A stretch of DNA of 64,000 bases, taken from assembly GCA_963555925.1 (NCBI GenBank), contig CAUVXJ010000100.1, positions 111,398 through 175,397 of the forward strand. Reading direction: 5' to 3'. The stretch is from Protofrankia sp963555925 (lineage in GTDB: Bacteria > Actinomycetota > Actinomycetes > Frankiales > Frankiaceae). The stretch's first letter is position 1. Every line of letters starts with the position of its first letter. This document shows positions 45,747-53,374 of this stretch, in pieces. The notes under the pieces are model-generated. The model had not been told where the DNA came from, ran no database searches, and saw only the letters and a list, made by a program, of their open reading frames with translations. The translations under genes and the position numbers were made by a program.

Positions 45747-46275
45747 CGACGGGGTCAAGGACAGCTATGCGGGCGAGTGGTGGTTGGCCGGTAATGATCG
45801 CCGGGTCGGTGGCGAACTGACGATCGGGCCAGCCATCCTGCTCCGTACGGTTCGGACACTCCAGTCGGCGACGGACGACGATGATTCCAGCTACGCCACG
45901 GTTCTCGGCGAGAGACTCTCCGAACTAGTACGGGACGCCGGCATCCCCTTCCTCGCTTATTGCGGCCCCGACCCTTCGACATGGATCGGGAAGGTGAAGG
46001 ACTATCGTAACGTAGTCGCTCACGCTGACGACGTAAACGACGAGGACCAGGCAGTCGTCGTGCGGCTGACACAAACACTTCAAGTACTGCTGCGGATGAC
46101 GCTGCTTCGCGAGCTAGGGTTTACAGAAGATCAACGCGGAAAGATGACCGCTCGTGTGCCGCACTGGAAGCATCTTCGAGAGGTTCTTCCCCACGAGGTC
46201 AAAGACCTGTTCGTTCCTTCGGGCTCACCAAGTCCTGACGTACCGGTGCAGCAGTCCACCTCCGGATCGTCATAA
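45730..46275 (+). pseudogene. HEPN-domain (ApeA-like) C-terminal fragment
   Basis: The frame after 45730 encodes the C-terminal half of a HEPN protein: MVDDGVKDSYAGEWWLAGND, GIPFLAYCGPDPSTWIGKVK, then DYRNVVAHADD, the Rx4-H ribonuclease motif, followed by LLRMTLLRELGFTED. The N-terminal recognition domain, about 200 residues in ApeA-like proteins, is missing, and no ribosome site is seen for the two internal ATGs (45730, 45739). It overlaps the end of the PfkB-like gene on the opposite strand by 77 bases. Probably inactive because it lacks its sensor. Confidence 0.55.
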
Positions 46276-47170
46276 CATCGCGCAGTTCATTCAGGGGCGG
46301 CAGCGGCTCATGGTGGGCTCGCTCGCAGCGCAACCCGCCACTCGCGGTAGCCAAGGCCAGGGCGTCAGCCATCCGGAAGCCGTGCAGCAGGCCGTAGATC
46401 AACCCACCAGAGAAGGCCGCACCCGCACAGTGGGTGTGCCGAACGTCCACCTGGAAGGCCGGCCCGGTCACAAGGTCATCCGTACTGACAGCCACCGCAC
46501 CGAACGCCCCGGCGGTGACCACCGCCCACGAGGCCCCCGTCTGATCGACCAGCGAACCGGCAACGGCCGGTGCGGCTTCGTGTTCGGCATCATCGACGTT
46601 GGTCTGGATGATCAGGCCGGGGTAGCCGCGGACGGCGGAGGCCACGGCCGGCGACAGGGCCGATCCGCCAAGGTTGACCAACATTGGGATGCCCACCTGT
46701 CTCACGGCCTCAATCGCGCGGATGGCCGGCGCTTCAATCAGCTGGTAGCAGTCGATGTAGACGAAGGAAGCCCTGGCCAGTGGCGCAAGGTCGACCGCAG
46801 TCAGGGCTTCGGTGACGCTGGGCAGGTACGGAAACCAGGTGCGCGTTCCCCGGTCATCGGCCACGATCACGATCTGTGGGGTGGCCGTGCGCGGCACGAC
46901 TTCAGCGGTAGCCAGCACCCGGTGCTGACCTAACCACGCTTGGACCTGCGCACCTTGGACGTCATCGCCGATGTCGTTGCTGATCACGAGCGCCGGGACG
47001 TCGAGTGCGGTCAGGACGGCGGCGACCATCGGGCCATCGGCCGCGATGGAGGCTTCGGCCCGCTGGACCTCCGCCCCGTGGTTGGCCTGCGGGAAGCGCT
47101 CGACGTTCCACAGCGACGCAGCAGCCAGGTAGCTGAAGCAGGCCACCGGGCCGGCATGATCTCCAGGCAT
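46199..47170 (-). CDS. PfkB-like sugar kinase fold without the catalytic aspartate
   Basis: A 323-residue ribokinase-fold protein. ATG 47170 follows the NUDIX stop by two bases. The fold is clear (GPMVAAVLTALDVPALVISN, MLVNLGGSALSP, IIQTNVDDAEHEAA, AVVTAGAFGAVAVSTDD). The PfkB signature, normally DTxGAGDxF, reads HTHCAGAAFSGG, so the anion-hole Gly is Cys248 and the catalytic Asp is Ala251. A kinase reaction is therefore unlikely by the known mechanism; ligand binding or another activity is more probable. Its coupling with a NUDIX hydrolase suggests nucleotide or nucleoside handling. Its end overlaps the HEPN fragment. Confidence 0.75.
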   Translation of the reverse strand: MPGDHAGPVACFSYLAAASLWNVERFPQANHGAEVQRAEASIAADGPMVAAVLTALDVPALVISNDIGDDVQGAQVQAWLGQHRVLATAEVVPRTATPQIVIVADDRGTRTWFPYLPSVTEALTAVDLAPLARASFVYIDCYQLIEAPAIRAIEAVRQVGIPMLVNLGGSALSPAVASAVRGYPGLIIQTNVDDAEHEAAPAVAGSLVDQTGASWAVVTAGAFGAVAVSTDDLVTGPAFQVDVRHTHCAGAAFSGGLIYGLLHGFRMADALALATASGGLRCERAHHEPLPPLNELRDVMTIRRWTAAPVRQDLVSPKERTGL

Positions 47171-47172
47171 GG

Positions 47173-47610
47173 CTACCAGCCGTAGATCGAGAACGGGCGG
47201 TCGGCGGCGATGTGTTCGAGGGCGGTGCGGCAGTAGGCAATCAGGTGGCCGGGTAGCGCGTCGAGCGGGTACCAGGCCAGCTCGCTGCACTTCTCCGGCT
47301 CGCGGTTCTCCGGCTCGCCGTCCCACTCACGGACCATGAAGAAAAAAGCCGCCCGGCCGCCACTGGATGCGTTGTGCATGACGTGGGCGAACTCGACGGC
47401 TTCCGGCTTGATCGTGATGCCGATTTCTTCCTTGGCTTCGCGGATGAGGGCCGTGACCACAGACTCGCCGGCTTCGAGGTGGCCGGAGGGCGGGTGGTAG
47501 GCGCCGTCTTCGTAGCCGGTTTTCTGGCGGCGACCGAAGAGGATTTGGTTGTCGGCCAGGAGGATGAGGTGGACGTCGGTGGTTAGTTGGTGGCGGTGGG
47601 AGGTGGCCAT
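47173..47610 (-). CDS. NUDIX hydrolase
   Basis: A 145-residue NUDIX enzyme that would cleave a nucleoside diphosphate linked to another group. The full Nudix box runs from G43 to G64 (GHLEAGESVVTALIREAKEE then IG), with E49, R57, E58, E61 and E62 in place. A GRRQKTGYEDGAYHPPSGH lead-in is typical of the small MutT-like group. It is first in a pair; the PfkB-like gene starts two bases after its stop. Substrate unknown. Confidence 0.9.
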   Translation of the reverse strand: MATSHRHQLTTDVHLILLADNQILFGRRQKTGYEDGAYHPPSGHLEAGESVVTALIREAKEEIGITIKPEAVEFAHVMHNASSGGRAAFFFMVREWDGEPENREPEKCSELAWYPLDALPGHLIAYCRTALEHIAADRPFSIYGW

Positions 47611-47733
47611 ATGCTGACACTATCGAGTCAAGCCGATCCAGAATATGCGCGTCGCGTATGGACAACACAACTGACGGTCGCTCGATGGAGGATCTGTGTT
47701 TCCGTGCGACGGTTGCGCACGAGCCAACTTGGC

Positions 47734-48087
47734 TTAGCCCGCCAAGAGCGAAGAATAGAGGGGCGGGTTCATGTCGGCCCCGACGACGTTCACCGCTTTC
47801 AGCAGACCAGCGCCGTGCCGCAGCATGGTGTAAACGGATCGCCAATGCTCGGCCAGAACGGCAAGCATGTCCCCGAAGCGCCGGTTGTCGGAGTCGTCAG
47901 CGGCAAGGTCTTCCGCCAGGTCATCGTCACGCAGCCCTGACTCGCCCAGAATCCAGCTTTGAGCAAGGGCCAGGCGCAGCGGATCGTCCAGCACAACCCA
48001 CAGACGGCGCCCCGGCTCTCTACCGAACAGGTCACGAATCCAACGGGTGACCGTAGCTGCGCCCCCAGACCCTTCGTCAAGGATCAT
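47734..48087 (-). CDS. hypothetical protein coupled to an XRE fragment
   Basis: A 117-residue soluble, acidic, helical protein: MILDEGSGGAATVTRWIRDL, GRRLWVVLDDPLRLALAQSW, RFGDMLAVLAEHWRSVYTML. The start overlaps the stop of the XRE fragment by ATGA, so the two formed an operon, perhaps an antitoxin with a partner. I know no family. Confidence 0.5.
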   Translation of the reverse strand: MILDEGSGGAATVTRWIRDLFGREPGRRLWVVLDDPLRLALAQSWILGESGLRDDDLAEDLAADDSDNRRFGDMLAVLAEHWRSVYTMLRHGAGLLKAVNVVGADMNPPLYSSLLAG

Positions 48088-48230
48088 TCATCGACCAGCT
48101 CGACACCACCGCGGGCGACCTCAAAATGGAACTCAAGCCCGGTGGCCCTGCTCAACTTCGCAAGCGTGTCGAAGGAAGGGTGCGGGGACTCGAACCCCTC
48201 ACCCACGCTCTGACCTGCGCCTATGTGTCC
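48084..48230 (-). pseudogene. XRE antitoxin-like C-terminal fragment
   Basis: ESPHPSFDTLAKLSRATGLE then FHFEVARGGVELVDE: the last helix of an XRE domain followed by the beta end seen in HigA-like proteins. The N-terminal part of the domain is not found upstream. A similar end occurs at 63850-64000. The stop overlaps the next gene's start. Confidence 0.5.
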
Positions 48231-48359
48231 GGACCGGACCGCCGGTCAACCATCTACAGAGCGGCGCGAACCCGCACTTTGTATCGTTTCCCCAGGTCAG
48301 ACGGTTCGTTACAGCGAGTAGTGGACCTAACGTGTCAGCAGCCCTGATCGGGCCTCCCG

Positions 48360-48989
48360 TCAGCAGGCGGTGGACGGCACTTGGCTGGCGCAGCCACAGC
48401 CCTTGCCGTCGTCGCTGTTCGCACGGTAGTCCGCGATGGCGCCGGTACGGTCAAGGTGCACCTGGCAGCACGACGTCAGGCGATCCTTGAGGTCACGTCG
48501 CGCGCGTTGCACCCGGGACTTCATCCCGGAAACGGAGATCCCGATCTGCTCGGCTGCCTGCTGGTGGGTCTGGCCGTCAAGGTCGACCCGGGTCAACGCG
48601 TCCCGGCCGGCCGGGGGCAGTTCCGCGAGCAGCGGCTGCAGGCAGCGGGCGAGGTCGCGGGTGGCCTGGTTGGGTTCGTTGTCGGTGGGGCCGGGGTCAG
48701 GCCAGTCCGCGATCTGCGCGGCCGGGGCGTGCGTCCGGCGAGTTCGGTAGTGGTCGATGACGGCGTTGCGGGCAGAACGGTACAGCCAGGCGGCTGGGTT
48801 GTCGACGCGTTCCAACGCGCCCGACGCGATGCCCCGGACGAGCACATCCTGGGTGATGTCAGCCGCCTGCTCAGGGTCTCCGACACGCGCGGTGACGAAG
48901 GCGCGGATCCGGGCGAGGGTCTCGTCCCAGCGGATGTCCTGACCGTCAGGCCGGGTTCCGACGGCATTGCCAGTCGTCATGTTGTCCAT
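48360..48989 (-). CDS. sigZ: ECF-type RNA polymerase sigma factor (SigZ-like)
   Basis: A 209-residue extracytoplasmic-function sigma factor. ATG 48989 has GGGAGG six bases upstream. Region 2 (ITQDVLVRGIASGALERVDN then AAWLYRSARNAVIDHYR) and region 4 (LDGQTHQQAAEQIGISVSGM then KSRVQRARRDLKDRL) are complete. The C-terminal CCQVHLDRTGAIADYR with later GCGCAS and final Cys is typical of SigZ-like factors and may sense metal or redox state. It is divergent from the ArsI-like gene by 213 bases, and control of the metal-linked genes there is likely. Confidence 0.88.
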   Translation of the reverse strand: MDNMTTGNAVGTRPDGQDIRWDETLARIRAFVTARVGDPEQAADITQDVLVRGIASGALERVDNPAAWLYRSARNAVIDHYRTRRTHAPAAQIADWPDPGPTDNEPNQATRDLARCLQPLLAELPPAGRDALTRVDLDGQTHQQAAEQIGISVSGMKSRVQRARRDLKDRLTSCCQVHLDRTGAIADYRANSDDGKGCGCASQVPSTAC

Positions 48990-49202
48990 GTTTTCCTCCC
49001 TACCAGTTCGTCCATTAAGACGAACGTGGCGCCGACGGGACGCACGCCGCGCCGTTCCGGCCCGGGGTCGCGGCGCCGACCCGGCGCCTGGCCGTCAGGC
49101 GCGTGGCCGTCAGGCGCGTGGCTCCGGATGCGTCCCAGCCGCCCTTCCGTCGTCTCCATGGCCGACCCCCGCAACAGCGGGGCTGACCACAGGAGCCCAC
49201 CA

Positions 49203-49739
49203 ATGCAATCCACCACACCCGCCACCACACCTGCGGTGCGACCTCAGCCGGCGCCGGCGGCGACCAGCCGGGTGCAACTCGCCCTCAACGTGGCCGACAT
49301 CGACGCCGCGACCCGCTTCTACCGCGACCTGTTCGGCGTCGAGCCCGCCAAGCAGCGCCCCGGGTACGCCAACTTCGAGGTCGTCGACCCGCCGCTGAAG
49401 CTGGTGCTGTTCGAGAACCCGGGCGCCGCCTCGCCACTGAACCACCTCGGGGTCGAGGTGGCGACGCCCGAGGACGTCGTGGCCGCCGCGGGACGGTTCG
49501 CCCGGACCGGCCTGCCGCACAGCATCGCCCAGGCAGACCGCTGCTGTCACGCCGTCCAGGACAAAGTGTGGGTCGACGCGCCCGACGTCCCGCTCGGAGG
49601 CTGGGAGTTCTACACCGTTCTGGCCGACGACCCGGGCCAGAACGGCGCCGGCAGGGGGCCGGCCAGCGTGTGCTGCACTCCCGGCACCGGCACCGACACC
49701 GCCGCCACTCCCTGCTGCGTCGCCACCCAGGGGTCCTGA
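49203..49739 (+). CDS. arsI: ArsI/CadI-family VOC metalloprotein
   Basis: A 178-residue VOC protein of the ArsI/CadI group, in which ArsI breaks C-As bonds and CadI is induced by cadmium. ATG 49203 has AGGAG upstream. RVQLALNVADIDAATRFYRD starts the fold; PLNHLGVEV gives the metal His (H81), and the vicinal Cys114-Cys115 in DRCCHAVQDKVWV are the As(III)-binding pair. A Cys-rich tail (CCTPGTGTDTAATPCC) is long compared with the family's usual end. It is first in an operon with an ABC-2 exporter and is divergent from SigZ. A role in arsenic or organoarsenic response is likely but not proven. Confidence 0.85.
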   Translation: MQSTTPATTPAVRPQPAPAATSRVQLALNVADIDAATRFYRDLFGVEPAKQRPGYANFEVVDPPLKLVLFENPGAASPLNHLGVEVATPEDVVAAAGRFARTGLPHSIAQADRCCHAVQDKVWVDAPDVPLGGWEFYTVLADDPGQNGAGRGPASVCCTPGTGTDTAATPCCVATQGS

Positions 49740-49740
49740 C

Positions 49741-50091
49741 ATGTCTGACCACACCGTGGTCGTCGAGCGGGTCAGCGTCACCTTCGGGGCGACCCTGGCA
49801 CTCGACGAGGTCGGCCTGCGCGTGGCGCCGGGCGGCACGCTCGCCGTGCTCGGGCACAACGGAGCCGGCAAGACCACGCTGGTACGGGTGCTGACCACGG
49901 CGATCGTGCCGCGCCGCGGCCAGGTCCGCGTCGCCGGGATCGACGCGCTGGCCCGACCAGCCGAGATCGTCGGCCGACTCACCGGAGCCATGCAGGTAGG
50001 CGACCTGGCGGTCACCTCGCCGAGCCTGGACGACGTCTTCTTCCACCTCGCCAGCACCGCTGGCCTCGCCCGGTCGGGAGCCCCGGAATGA
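49741..50091 (+). pseudogene. ABC exporter ATPase with its core deleted
   Basis: 116 residues. The start is intact (VVVERVSVTFGATLALDEVG, Walker A LGHNGAGKTTLV), and the C-terminus typical of DrrA-like ATPases is present (VGDLAVTSPSLDDVFFHLAS). Between residues about 85 and 90 some 190 residues are missing, including Q-loop, signature LSGGQ, Walker B and H-loop. The frame is kept. It cannot hydrolyse ATP by itself. The stop overlaps the permease start (ATGA), so the operon layout is original. Confidence 0.8.
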
Positions 50092-50969
50092 CCGCCCCTG
50101 CCAGCACTGCCCATATCACCTCGGCCGGCACCGGCACCGGCACCGTTTCCACCAGCGCCGGAGGCGACCTGACAGCCCTCGCCGCCCGGGGCCGGCCGGC
50201 CGCCTGGGACCAGCTCGCCGTCCTGGTCCGGCGCAGCCTGCGGACCAGTGCGCGGGTGCCCCAGCTGCTGATGTTCTCGCTGACCATGCCGATGGCGATG
50301 CTCGTGCTGTTCAGCCAGGTGTTTCGCAGCGTGGCCGACAGTCCCGGGTTCCCCGCCGGCGTCACCTACATCGACTTCCTTACCCCGGCCATGCTGGCGG
50401 TCTCGACGGTGATGGCGGGCACGAACGCCGGCGTGGCCGCGGCGATCGACCACACCAACGGCCTGCATGCACGCTTCGGCACGCTGCCGATGTCGGCCCG
50501 GCTGCCCGGCCTGGCCCGCACCATCAACGAGGCGCTGTTCACGCTGGTCCGCGGCGCCCTGCTGGTGCTGGCCGCGGCTGTCCTCGGCTTCCGGTTCTCC
50601 GGCGGCGTGCTCGACGCCGTGGCCGGAGTCCTCGTCGTGGTCGTGCTCGCCGCCGCGATGAGCGCACTGTTCGGGCGGATCGGCGACCGTCTGCGGCGCC
50701 CGGACGTCGTCCAGTTCGCCGGGATGATGGTCATGATGCCGTTCATGTTCGTCTCCGGAGCCTTCGCCCCGCTTGAGACGATGCCGGGCTGGATGGCCGG
50801 GCTCGCCGCCGTCAACCCCGTCGCGCACGCCGCCGAGGCGTTGCGGGGCTGCGTCCTTGGCACCGCGACGGCCGGCGACGTCGCAGCCGCACTCGGCACG
50901 GCGGTCGCGTTCTGGGCCGTCGTCAGCCTCGCGCCGAGGCTGCCGAGGAAAGCCGCAAGCACCGGGTAG
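50088..50969 (+). CDS. ABC-2 type (DrrB-like) transport permease
   Basis: A 293-residue permease with six membrane segments (first LLMFSLTMPMAMLVLFSQVF; later ALLVLAAAVLGFRFSGGVLD, GVLVVVVLAAAMSALFG, MVMMPFMFVSGAFAP) and the ABC-2 motif ending ETMPGWMAGLAAVNPVAHAA. It belongs to the daunorubicin-resistance type of exporters. Its partner ATPase is the truncated gene just before; with that lost, this permease has no motor unless another ATPase serves. Substrate unknown; the ArsI neighbour hints at metal or toxin export. Confidence 0.82.
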   Translation: MTAPASTAHITSAGTGTGTVSTSAGGDLTALAARGRPAAWDQLAVLVRRSLRTSARVPQLLMFSLTMPMAMLVLFSQVFRSVADSPGFPAGVTYIDFLTPAMLAVSTVMAGTNAGVAAAIDHTNGLHARFGTLPMSARLPGLARTINEALFTLVRGALLVLAAAVLGFRFSGGVLDAVAGVLVVVVLAAAMSALFGRIGDRLRRPDVVQFAGMMVMMPFMFVSGAFAPLETMPGWMAGLAAVNPVAHAAEALRGCVLGTATAGDVAAALGTAVAFWAVVSLAPRLPRKAASTG

Positions 50970-51231
50970 TGCACGCTGTCGCCGGGCCGGCCATCCCGTC
51001 CCGGCGACACGCCGTGCTGATGAATGCTTCGATGGTGCCGCAGCGGGAGAGAGGATCTTCCGCCGAGGAGGCGCAGCAGGCGACCGATGGTGCTTCTGGC
51101 ACGCCCGTACCGCGATGCTTGAAGATCTTGAAATGTCGGGTCTGAGTCTGGTTGATTACGGAGGGTGTGCCTACGTGCCGTCCGGGGCGATGGGTCTACC
51201 CTACGGGCCGCGCTCCACCCACCTGCCGGAT

Positions 51232-51486
51232 TCACCGGCCTGCGCGTAGCAGGTCGGACCGCCGCTTGTACTCGTCCTCGTCGATCTCCCCGCGGGCGAA
51301 CCGCTCGGCCAGCACGTTCTCGGCATCGGCCCGACCGCCACCGGCATCCGGGTGGGCGGCCGTATGACCGCCGCCCACATAGCGAACGAGCACGACGACA
51401 GCAGCGATGACCAGGCCCCAGAACAGGACCATCAACACCGACATCGCGAGCCAGGCACCCCAACCCCAGTCCCAGCCCCACATCAT
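51232..51486 (-). CDS. SHOCT-domain small membrane protein
   Basis: 84 residues from ATG 51486, with GGAGGG about eight bases upstream. MMWGWDWGWGAW leads into one membrane helix (LAMSVLMVLFWGLVIAAVVV), a His/Gly linker and a SHOCT domain (ENVLAERFARGEIDEDEYKR). SHOCT is a short helical pair that mediates oligomer formation. It is a common small gene in actinobacteria. No operon. Confidence 0.85.
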   Translation of the reverse strand: MMWGWDWGWGAWLAMSVLMVLFWGLVIAAVVVLVRYVGGGHTAAHPDAGGGRADAENVLAERFARGEIDEDEYKRRSDLLRAGR

Positions 51487-51942
51487 CGTTATCACCCTCC
51501 TGCGGGACGACGCGCCCAGCCCGTGGTGCGATCGTTCACCTCTCGTCTGGGAGCATCCCCGTTTCCGTACCGCTTAACCGAAGCCCGGAGGTCTGGACCG
51601 GCCGGCCAGCAGCGTCGACATCGCCCTCGTCGAAGAGCTGCTGGCCGCCGCCCAGCACATCGATGCCCAGCATGCGAACAACCGAATCGAATCCGACCGC
51701 AGTCAGCTGAGAACTCGGAACGGACACCGACCCGCACCTGCGGCTGACGGCTGCCTTCGCCGAGCTCACCCTGGCGATCTGATCACCGGTCCGGCAGGGC
51801 CTGCCATGTCCTACCTCCGCTCAATGCAACAGACCCATTCGCAATGTGGTGCGGATCGACGACGTGACAACCGCCGGCGGGGGTCGCGCAAAGGAGTCCG
51901 GAGAGTGACGATTAATGCCTGTACACGACGGTATGGACCAAT
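51487..51942. other. intergenic region with one short coding-like trace
   Basis: SSVDIALVEELLAAAQHIDA on the plus strand near 51600-51700 reads like a helix of a lost gene. Otherwise no gene, repeat or RNA is seen. Confidence 0.35.
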
Positions 51943-52020
51943 ATGTTTATGGATGGCTTCAACCTGTACTACGGGGCGATGAAGGGCCAGGGGTCGGGTT
52001 ATAAGAACGCCCGGCAATAG
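51943..52020 (+). pseudogene. NYN-domain nuclease gene cut by a repeat copy
   Basis: MFMDGFNLYYGAMKGQGSGY is the first strand and helix of NYN/DUF88 (PIN-like) ribonucleases, which open with 'x.DGFNLYYG..KG..YKW'. After GSGYK the next codons are AAC GCC CGG CAA TAG, which are the first bases of dispersed repeat copy E. So the gene is truncated exactly where the repeat starts. The remaining 200 or so residues of a normal NYN protein are absent from the window. Confidence 0.7.
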
Positions 52021-52045
52021 GGACGCGGCGGGAATGGACCGGATG
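52001..52045 (+). repeat. dispersed repeat, copy E
   Basis: AAGAACGCCCGGCAATAGGG, then ACGCGGCGGGAATGG. The left end matches copies A-D; the right side resembles copy D. Its first bases supply the stop codon that ends the NYN fragment. Confidence 0.6.
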
Positions 52046-52205
52046 TCGGATGTATGTGTCAGCACGGCGACACCTGTCATCCGTATGAGTCCTGTGCTGC
52101 GAATGACCTCACGACGCCGCTCCGCGGTGACGACGGGACATCGGCGTATCGCGACCATCGATCTTTTCGACCGGCGCGAACCCACGAACGAAGGAGAGAA
52201 AAACG

Positions 52206-52622
52206 ATGTCAGAAACCATGCCGGAGACGCTTGCCAGCCTCGGCAGGCAACCGCTGAGCCAGCAGGGACTGGCCAGTATTCTGGCCAGGGTGCAGGCCAG
52301 TGCCGCTCTCACCGCAGATGCGGTGCGGGGACTGAGGGAGAACCCGAAGAAGACGGTGGGCAACCTGCTTGAGCTCGATCGCACGCAACAGGCTGGCCTG
52401 GCGAAGTTCGATGACGCGTGGTTCAGCGAGAAGGTGGCCGGGCCGATCGCGACATCCCTGGAAAAGGGCGAACAGGTCGTGGTCACGGTTGGACCGCGCC
52501 GGCGCGATGCGGAGACTCAGGCGTTCGGCTGTGGGGTGAAAGTCGATAGGACCACCACTACTCTTCCCAACGGGACCACGCAGACGACGACCACGGTCGA
52601 GGTCGAGGTCCTCATTTTCTGA
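52206..52622 (+). CDS. hypothetical protein with a Thr-rich beta end
   Basis: 138 residues with GAAGGAG upstream of ATG 52206. The first 95 residues are helical and polar (LASILARVQASAALTADAVR, VGNLLELDRTQQAGLAKFDD). The last 40 change character: AFGCGVKVDRTTTTLPNGTT then QTTTTVEVEVLIF, a beta-prone Thr/Val segment after a single Cys. The split into helical leader and small distinct end resembles a precursor protein, but no modifying enzyme is near. I do not know a family. Confidence 0.6.
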   Translation: MSETMPETLASLGRQPLSQQGLASILARVQASAALTADAVRGLRENPKKTVGNLLELDRTQQAGLAKFDDAWFSEKVAGPIATSLEKGEQVVVTVGPRRRDAETQAFGCGVKVDRTTTTLPNGTTQTTTTVEVEVLIF

Positions 52623-52826
52623 CGGGTGTTGGAGCGCCGCCGGCAACGGTCCCCGGCTCGTCCGCTGGGGTGGGGGCCGGCGTGCGGATAACCAGCCGCC
52701 TTGCTCTGCCAGGCGCCGTTCTCCATGTCGGTGACTGACGGGTCGAATGCGGTGTTAAGGTAGAACTGGGCGTCAACGACGCCTTTGCGAGCCTCCTGCA
52801 CGGCCGCCTTGAATAGGTTCGGCGGG

Positions 52827-53250
52827 TTAGCGGGTGGCGATGCCTCGCCAGTCCTTCAGCTTGTTGATCAGACGCTCGACGGTGTTCCGTTCCGTGTACA
52901 GGTCGGCGTCGTGGCGGACGGGTCGGCCGCCCCTGCGGCCCGTGTTCTTCCGGTTGGCGGCCTGGTCGGCCTTCTCCGGGATGACCGCGGTGAGGTGGCG
53001 TCTACGCAGATAGGCGCGGTTGCCGCGGGACGAGTATGCCTTGTCTGCGGCGACCGCGTCGGGTCGGGTGCGGGGACGGCCGACAGGCCCGGGGACCCGG
53101 ACCTTCGCCAGCACCGGGGTGAACTGCGGGCTGTCCGCGGCCTGCCCCGCGGTCAGGACAGCGCCAAGTCCTCGGCGACAGGCAGCTTGACCAGGGTTCC
53201 GTTGGCCAGTGGGTGGCGGTGAGCGTGGTCGGCCGCTTGGATGGCCCGGG
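52827..53250 (-). mobile_element. IS5-family transposase remnant
   Basis: The minus strand carries the C-terminal half of an IS5-type DDE transposase: LTAGQAADSPQFTPVLAKV, VAADKAYSSRGNRAYLRRRH (second Asp), then IPEKADQAANRKNTGRRGGR and the final YTERNTVERLINKLKDWRGI with the catalytic Glu. It stops right after, where a complete protein would have about 30 more residues. The N-terminal half is frameshifted (VKLPVAEDLAL traces near 53180) and lost. Not mobile by itself. Confidence 0.75.
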
Positions 53251-53374
53251 CTGAGATTGTCGATCTCCGAGTGCCTGATGCGTAGGGTGGTGGGCGGAGC
53301 GCTTCCCTGCTGGTGGCCCCGGGGACCCGCGGAATCGCGAAGCGATTTCGGGGGAATGGAGGAGGTGACGATCG

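Noticed and set aside
48175..48215. GGTGCGGGGACTCGAACCCC resembles the 3' end of a tRNA on the minus strand and a possible att site
   Set aside because: No complete cloverleaf can be drawn upstream (the T-stem and acceptor compete for the same bases), and the same bases encode GEGFESPHPSFDTL of an XRE-like end.
49110..50828. A 572-codon minus-strand frame opposite ArsI and the ABC genes
   Set aside because: Low-complexity Gly/Arg/His product with no fold; the plus-strand genes have clear motifs and ribosome sites.
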